Of a stretch of 64,000 nt of DNA, positions 57,831-64,000 are shown one piece after another. The translations under genes and the position numbers were made by a program. Where the stretch lies: the NCBI GenBank assembly GCA_964019415.1, contig OZ025881.1:3815121-3879120 (forward strand). The letters run 5' to 3'. This DNA comes from Ianthella basta. Its lineage: Eukaryota; Porifera; Demospongiae; Verongiida; Ianthellidae. Position 1 is the first letter of the stretch. Each line of letters opens with the position of its first letter. The notes below the pieces were generated by a model. The model had not been told where the DNA came from, did not search any database, and was given only the letters and a program-made list of their open reading frames with translations.

Positions 57831-59794
57831 CTGACAACACTTGGACATTCCACACCATTGTACTACACACGCGTAGCTATAGTTGGTTGTAATGCACTGG
57901 TGTATAGTATGCACTATATTTCTGCTCATATATATTCTAAGCTATTGTTTGCTTTTTGTGCACTGTAATTAACATATTGTGTGTCTATTAGTGTTTATAG
58001 CTGTAACATAGACCACCAACACCTTATTGTTTTTGTATCCTTTGGATCTACAGTACTTGTACCTCGTGTTTGTATATAGCTGCAGCACATTAGAATTCTG
58101 TTATCCTTATTATTACTTGCTGAAGCTGCTGTACATTATCTCCTAATGTTCTATCCCTGCATTGTCACCCTCATGCAGACCCTGTAATAGCAAAATTTGT
58201 ATGGAGAGGCATTGTGCTACATTGTTTGCTTATCATATTGATTATTGTAGGTGACAACTTAAGACAATTAGATTCATCATTCAAACACATAATTATAATT
58301 ATAATCATGTGTGAGTATATACCCTGACATATAAGCTCTCATATATACGTACAGATTGCTCTTCCTGTGTGCACTATTGCAATAGCCATGTACATTGTAT
58401 GTATATGCAGCATTTGTGCAGATTGTGATGTTTTATATAAAGCATTGTGTAGCCTCAAGGGATCTGCTAACCTTGCCAGCTAGACCACCCCATCTAAATG
58501 CCATATCTTGATCAGTGGCAACAACCCTAGCTGCCTGTGTTCAGTGGAAACTGCAAAAGCATACGTTAAGGTGACCAGGTTACTTAAGAGCTGGTTTGCA
58601 TATGCATGACGATAAATAAAAGTTTCTGCCCATCTATATATATGACAGTTAGTCAAACAGCATGCAGCTCAATCATTCATATAGCAAAACAAGATATTAT
58701 TTCAGCTCAGACACGCATACAACGAGTGTCACATGCAATCATACTTGTAAATCACATGCTGTATGGGTGTACGTATGTAATCACATGCATCAACAAACAG
58801 AAACAGTAAGATAAGGAACCAGATCTACAGGACATAGTAATTTTGACACAGCTAAACTACAAGACATGCAAGCCATGTATTTAACCACTACATATACGAG
58901 GTCAGCCTCTTGGTCACACTTGCCTTCCACTTCATGCACCTTCTACTGGTCATTCTGAAACAGCTTTCCAACTACCATGGCCAGCTCTGCTTCCTGACCT
59001 AGCCCTTTTCTCATGTCTTCATTACACACCCAGTCCATCCATGTAACCCCTGCCACTTGCAGGAAATGTTTCATCTCTATAGCTTGTAGATCGATAACCA
59101 TGCCATGGCTGGCCTGCAGGGTCCAAGATGCCTATTCGTATGCAGGAGTGTGAACACTACATGCAGGCATTGCATATATACCTTCACTTTATCTTTCTGC
59201 TCAACTCCTTTTTCCAACACTGTCCAACTTGTGTCTCCATTGTCTCACTTTGGTCAAAATATTCAATTAGTTCTATGATTTCTGTCACCAGGAATATCTG
59301 CTTGGCAATGCTCAAAAAGGTGTTGACTAATCATAATGCTGTGCATTCCTGCGGTTCTCCTGCTGGTTCAGGAATATATAGACCGCCCTCTTCGCACGCG
59401 TGCTTCGGCGAGATGGTCTAGCAAGCCAGGCTAAGCATATTGGGCAGTGATCTCTACGCAATACGTACTAAGTGAGTAGTGTCTTGTGGCGCCAGTCTCC
59501 CCTTGTCTGTCTGCATGTGGATTTCCCTATTGAGCTAGCCCCCTGTGTCACAGTATACATGGTGTACTGTAGTTGTGGGGTAAGCGGAAGGTTGATAGTC
59601 ACACAGGCTCGGACTGTATCAACATGTAGCTAGCTACAAGCTGTGGCAGCCAGAGGTTTGGGCCAGTAATGTACTAGATACAGTAGGCTCTCTCTCTCCA
59701 GCCTACATATTTAAGAAATATTACTGTCAATTTGCAATTGCATTTGTTTTACCGTCAGTAGGACCATGTCGTTGTCATTCATTACTATGGTAAT
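57831..59794. other. 3' flank of D', including the segment found inverted inside D
   Basis: No gene. 58476-59206 is the full-length form of the segment that is inverted in D at 7701-8441. The open frame at 58606-58809 belongs to this repeat and has no recognisable product. Confidence 0.55.
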
Positions 59795-59798
59795 GGTA

Positions 59799-61413
59799 TG
59801 TCGTGCCGATAATGGTCCCCCCCAAAACCGGTCCCCCCGGACCGTTTTCGGCACCGTTTCTTGCCGTTTTCTAACCCCCGGAAGGTTATCAGCAGAATGG
59901 TCGTTGCCGAATCAAGTCCCCCTCGACCGATAAGCGTCCCCCCTCACGATTTCCTTCGGGTACTACGTAGGCGGAGCGATTTCTGCTCACAAAGATCTAT
60001 GATGGTACGCATGTTGACGCACTACTCCAGCCCAGACGCAGCTGAAGAGGTGGGGGCTAAAGATGTCCCCCTGACGATTCGGTCGGACGTTTATAGGCGA
60101 AGCGATGTCTAACTGTTCACAGTGACTGACAGATGTATATGCTAACCTTCCTTTCAAGTGAATGTATAGCTAACAGCTAGCTAGCTAATTTCCATGCAAG
60201 CAGGTATAAAATTCAAAGACGTAATGGACAATTATAGACAATATACAAGCTGCCCCTGTCGGCTGCCCCTTATTGACAATTGACAATTGACTAATTTTGA
60301 CTGTACTGCTGCACTGATTTAAATAGGGACATTATTTTCTTCAAAGCTAAAGTTTATTTCATATACAATGGAATAAAATAGCAAGATGAAGGACTGCCCA
60401 TTGCTCCTATCTTGGCTTGCATGCTGCAAGATAAATAAACAATTTGCTTTGCACATACTCCAGGGCATCAATCAAACAGTGGACATTCAGCTGCCTATAT
60501 GCATCCCGTGCATGCATGTAGACTTCAGGAAGGTGTACATGTGTGCTTCTGCATGTGCATGCATACACAAATCATGTACATTGCTGACTTCTGCATGCTA
60601 CAAAATGAGTAGAAGAACTAGTACTAGAATGCAAAACTAGAATGCAGCAGTCAGTACACACATGCAAACTCATGAATTAAGCTACTACACTGCTGTATGT
60701 ACGTACATTTGTGTGCATATAGCTGAATGAGAATATACTGTGAGGTATATGCACATTTGTATGTTGTTAATACTGTTCTAGCTATGGTGTACTTGAGGCA
60801 TGCAAGCCATTTACAGGCACGAGAACGGAATGGAGGGCATTTTGTGTACAGTAAGCTGATAGTGAAGAGGCCTTACAGCAGATGGCTAGTGTTTCTAAAG
60901 TATGCCTTAAAGTATACATGGCATGAGGAGACAGGCATGAGAACAGAATGAAGGGCATTTGTGTACAGTAAACTGATAGTGAATGAGTGCAAGTTGAATA
61001 GTTTGAAATCTGGATTGGAATCGCTAGGCTAGGAAAGTATAAGTAAGATCATTCACAGTCACAGTCATTACAAAACCACTGTTCGTCTGAAGTTGGTCCG
61101 CCTAATACGCCACTTTAATACACTTCGGTTCGCCAATTGTGCAACTTGTACTCTACGTCGAAGGGTAATGGGCGTTATGCCGTTGTGGGCCACTGCTACT
61201 TCTTGTACAGATTGTGCGATGGCGTCAGTATATTTGCACACATTTCCTCATACATTTCACCACTTTCCTTTATTTACGGTGTCCACAGCTTCGACTTTCT
61301 TATTTCGTACAGGGGACACTTTCCTGCCGTGGGGGACCGGTTACGGCAAGCGCCTCTTGCCAAAAACGGTCTGGGGGGACCGTTTTTGGCGGGGGACACT
61401 TATCTGCGTGACA
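59799..61413. mobile_element. 1615-bp non-autonomous DNA transposon with GTCCCCC subterminal repeats
   Basis: Absent at the matching site of copy 1 (10646-10650). The ends are imperfect inverted repeats of about 47 bp, starting tgtcgtgccgataa on the left and tgtcacgcagataa on the complemented right end. ggta is present on both flanks (59795-59798, 61414-61417), a 4-bp target duplication. GTCCCCC occurs about five times in the first 280 bases, and its complement three to four times in the last 120. The interior is AT-rich without a believable gene. Superfamily unknown. Confidence 0.8.
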
Positions 61414-61602
61414 GGTATAATACCAATATTCTATCTGCACCCGCATCAAATTAGCGCTCTGTTAACGTTCTTTGGGAGTACCAGCTAGCGCAAAAGTTCC
61501 TTATCTCCACACCGTTACGTAATGAAGAGTCATTCTTGATAAGGCTTTATACACACAGAGATATATCGATGAACAGCTCAAAATACATAGTAAAACTATA
61601 GG

Positions 61603-62935
61603 GTAGTACGCCATTTCCGGGACAGCGCCAACACTCTTCAAAAATGTACCTCGCACGAAACAGACAGGCAAAACTTCCAGCTAATGCCACACTTGGTTGA
61701 TAGTTGCACTAGCAGGGTTTAAGAATCCGCAGCCGAAACGAGACAAGTGCCCTTCGTTCGGCGGCTGCACTGATTCCTTCTCCTCTATCTTTCCGGAGCG
61801 TCAAGAATTGGCAGGAAGTAGGAGGAGATAAGAATTGCACTATCTTCGATTGTGCGCCAAATTCGAACGGTTGGCCGGATCTGCTTACGGAAAGATACAT
61901 TGAACTCAGTGGTGATCGAACTGCATGTGCTACAATAGAAACTAACTTCTGTGCTTGAGAGAAGTTAGTAAAATTCAATACATATTAGTTACTGCAGTTG
62001 CCAATAACAGCAGCAAAATATCCGTACTTTGGTTGCTGATTTAAATTCACAGACGATAGCTAGGCAGAGTGAAGGCAGACATACATGTGGAGATTGATAC
62101 TGGAGAGGCGGACGAAGGTTTTGCACCACCTGTGCAACTGATGAAGAGGGCACTTGGATTTGCTGTGACAGTTGTTCCAAATGGCATCATGATCTTTGTT
62201 GTGTAGGGCTATATCTGACTCTATCAACCTTGTCCAGTTCTTTTGGAAGTGCGCTGAATGTTGATCCATGGCTGTATTACCGATCTTATCCATTTAGCTA
62301 AATGAAGTTTAAATGAAAGCACAGTAATTCCTACCGTGGTACCATGCATGGCATTTATCCCTTGTTTCTGTGTAGCACACATCAGCATTCCAGCACCCAA
62401 GCCTTATAGCTATAACAAGCCCTCATAGAGACCATACCCCGTGCGTGTGGAGAATGTGTAGACCTAGCTATATATTATTACTATTATGTCTCTTTCCATA
62501 TACAGACGCAAGCCGTCTGCAACTCTTTGCGCATAGTTATGGCCACTGACCATCTAGTCTGGCTTTCTAGACCGTCCGTACGCACCCAGAGGCATGGAAG
62601 GAGAGGGACAGTCGTCGATCATATACAGGCTGTTTTTTAGCGAAACCTATGTTTTAGAAGCTACACGAGCCCTTGAAAGTGCCTTAATCTTGCAAACGGC
62701 CCAAAAGTGCGGACAGACAAACTGGCTATGGTTTCATGTAGCAGGTGCCCTAGAGGATTGCGCAAGAGTTGTGCAATCCTCATAGCGAGCCACCTCACTT
62801 GATTTTCCATTATTTGGCTAGCGGCTGCGGTCCTCCTGTGTCTATGCTACAGTGGGCAGACCCTTCTGCAATACCTAGCGGGCACCCGCTACATGAAACC
62901 AGAGCCAACAAACTGAGCCACAAACCGATAGATCA
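61603..62935. other. Unrelated replacement block upstream of A'
   Basis: In copy 1 the same interval (10840-11350) holds different sequence. Contents: a PHD-finger fragment (62118-62262) and an inverted repeat of about 22 bp (62733-62754 against 62880-62901, tttcatgtagc core). The ends do not show clear terminal repeats, so the mechanism is unknown. Confidence 0.55.
62118..62262 (+). pseudogene. PHD-finger fragment
   Basis: One + frame reads CTTCATDEEGTWICCDSC then KWHHDLC. About 60 bases later, in a shifted frame, it reads FFWKCAEC and a stop. The spacing C-x2-C, C-x2-C, H-x2-H/C, C-x2-C fits a PHD finger at the C-terminus of a larger, missing protein. Such tails are common in transposon proteins, and no neighbouring exon was found. 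Confidence 0.5.
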
Positions 62936-63301
62936 TCACCTCACCAAATTACTTCCTTCTGGTGAAAACTAGCCCTTAAAAGATTCACACTACTCGACAT
63001 TTTCAAAGCTTGCTTTCCTTACCGTCAATGATCTCTTTTGCACCAAACTCATTATTGGTTGCCCAACTTCTGGATATCATTGAAGCCGTTACTTCCATGT
63101 GTGTAATATATATTATTAAGCTTCATGTGTTTGTAAAGATTCAACTAGTACTGTCTCCGTAACACCACTGTTAATCTTTCTGCCAAGTCCTCTTATGTAC
63201 TGTATGTGGGAGATTGTCACATACTAGGCCTGGTAGCTACTATAGGTTATCAGGGTGTGTGCTATACTTCAAGTTGCCTCATATTGCCCTAACATGTAGG
63301 T

Positions 63302-63784
63302 ATGGCTGCCATGACAAGCTCACAACAGGAGTACTTTCTCCTCCTAAATGATGTACCAATTGCAAACACTAACAATGTCTTGAGAAATTGGCTCAATAGT
63401 CTGAATGCTGGACATGTTGTGAAAGGGAAATTGCTGGTGAAGAATATCCAGCTGCGTGATGGCAGCTATGCTGTGTACAGCTTAGCCTCTGACAGAAACA
63501 TGAAGGTAACCTGCAGCAGCAAGGATGTAGCTCCACTCTGCGAAGATGAGTATGAATGGCTTGTTGCAATCGAAAAGCCTATTGATCGTCATCAAGTCTA
63601 CATTCAGAGAGACAAGTTTGATGCTGTTAAAAAGTTGCAAGTAGGCATTAAAGTGTTGGTCTCACTGCAAGTCCAGGCAGGAGCCACACTCGAGCTGCCA
63701 ATTTGCTCCAGTCGCCAGGCAACCGTACAATACATTGGTCCTGTCCAGGACAAGCCAGGAAGATGGATTGAAGTGGAACTGGAG
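63302..63784 (+). CDS. CYLD-like CAP-Gly/kinase gene A', first coding exon (runs off window)
   Basis: 161 codons from an ATG directly after a TAG acceptor (63299) to a gtaaag donor. Nearly identical to exon 1 of gene A, with three extra N-terminal residues because ATG replaces ATA at the upstream position. The CAP-Gly 1 start is present (KLQVGIKVLVSLQVQAG, PGRWIEVELE). GRWI-E-VELE replaces the G of A and B (GRWIGVELE), a change at a well-conserved CAP-Gly position. Remaining exons lie beyond 64000. Confidence 0.85.
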
Positions 63785-64000
63785 GTAAAGCACAAAGCAC
63801 TCCTGTAAATGAGGGTATAGCAATTGCATTTGTCTCTAATATATTGCAGTACACATGGTGTTATTGCAGATCCATACTATCCCTTAGGGGCCTAGAGAGC
63901 AAACTATATATACTTGCTGTTCTGCAGTGTACATACATTTGTACTGCCTGCCTTTTGCTTAGTCTCGCACGCCAGCCCTTCCTGCCGGGGGGAGGGAAGG

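Larger units (their letters stand above)
50101..64000. repeat. Segmental duplication, copy 2
   Basis: Same order and orientation as 1-12433. Relative to copy 1 it has lost half of the foldback (junction near 51618), lacks the inverted insert in D, lacks the telomere-like MITE, carries a 1615-bp transposon at 59799-61413, and has unrelated sequence at 61603-62935. A 17-bp unit, ccaggccaattaacct, is doubled at 50939-50970 only here. Confidence 0.93.

Noticed and set aside
59799-61413. Polinton/Maverick or other capsid-bearing element
   Set aside because: Too short, 4-bp target duplication, and no polymerase, integrase or capsid-like frame.

Overview
The window is animal nuclear DNA. Genes have several short introns with GT-AG (and some GC-AG) borders, spaced exons, adhesion-GPCR and CYLD-type domains, THAP/YqaJ DNA transposons, LINE debris and many foldback MITEs. 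The kinase type, compact introns and repeat content fit a demosponge such as Amphimedon. That assignment is inference from protein flavour, not a database match.

The main content is a head-to-tail array, all on the + strand, of one gene family: the N-terminal half of CYLD (CAP-Gly domains) joined through a coiled coil to a TKL/TK-like protein kinase, where CYLD itself has a ubiquitin protease. The order is C (exons at 4144-5774, first exon off the left edge), D (broken, 6445-8836), A (11719-18235, five exons, 902 aa, intact), B (32929-44043, five exons, 944 aa, intact), C' (48181-55542, three exons, 540 aa, intact), D' (broken, 56209-57830) and A' (first exon 63302-63784, runs off the right edge). 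A and B carry three CAP-Gly-like regions. C and C' keep only the middle one. The kinase exon is nearly the same in all members, while the N-terminal exons have diverged.

Positions 1 to about 12430 are repeated as 50101 to 64000, so the array appears to be built of units of about 50 kb (C-D-A-...-B, then C'-D'-A'-...). The two copies differ by several clean insertions and deletions that date individual mobile elements.

Between A and B lie a broken adhesion-GPCR gene (GAIN/GPS, TM1, TM2; 19491-23086), a nearly whole reverse-transcriptase element (about 23288-26460, minus), two foldback elements (27272-27533 and 28210-28523), and a 3981-bp DNA transposon (28564-32544) carrying a THAP/DDE transposase and a SWIM-YqaJ-PHD protein. 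Intron 3 of B holds a tRNA-type SINE and a second, more decayed reverse-transcriptase element. Between B and C' lies a LINE remnant with an R2-type endonuclease. A repeat with arrays of one 14-bp motif around a giant palindrome occurs in opposite orientations at 13261-15017 and 20868-22474.

How the genes might work together is inference. CYLD CAP-Gly domains bind microtubules and NEMO/IKK-gamma, so these proteins could be scaffold-tethered kinases in immune or cytoskeletal signalling. Nothing in the sequence proves this.
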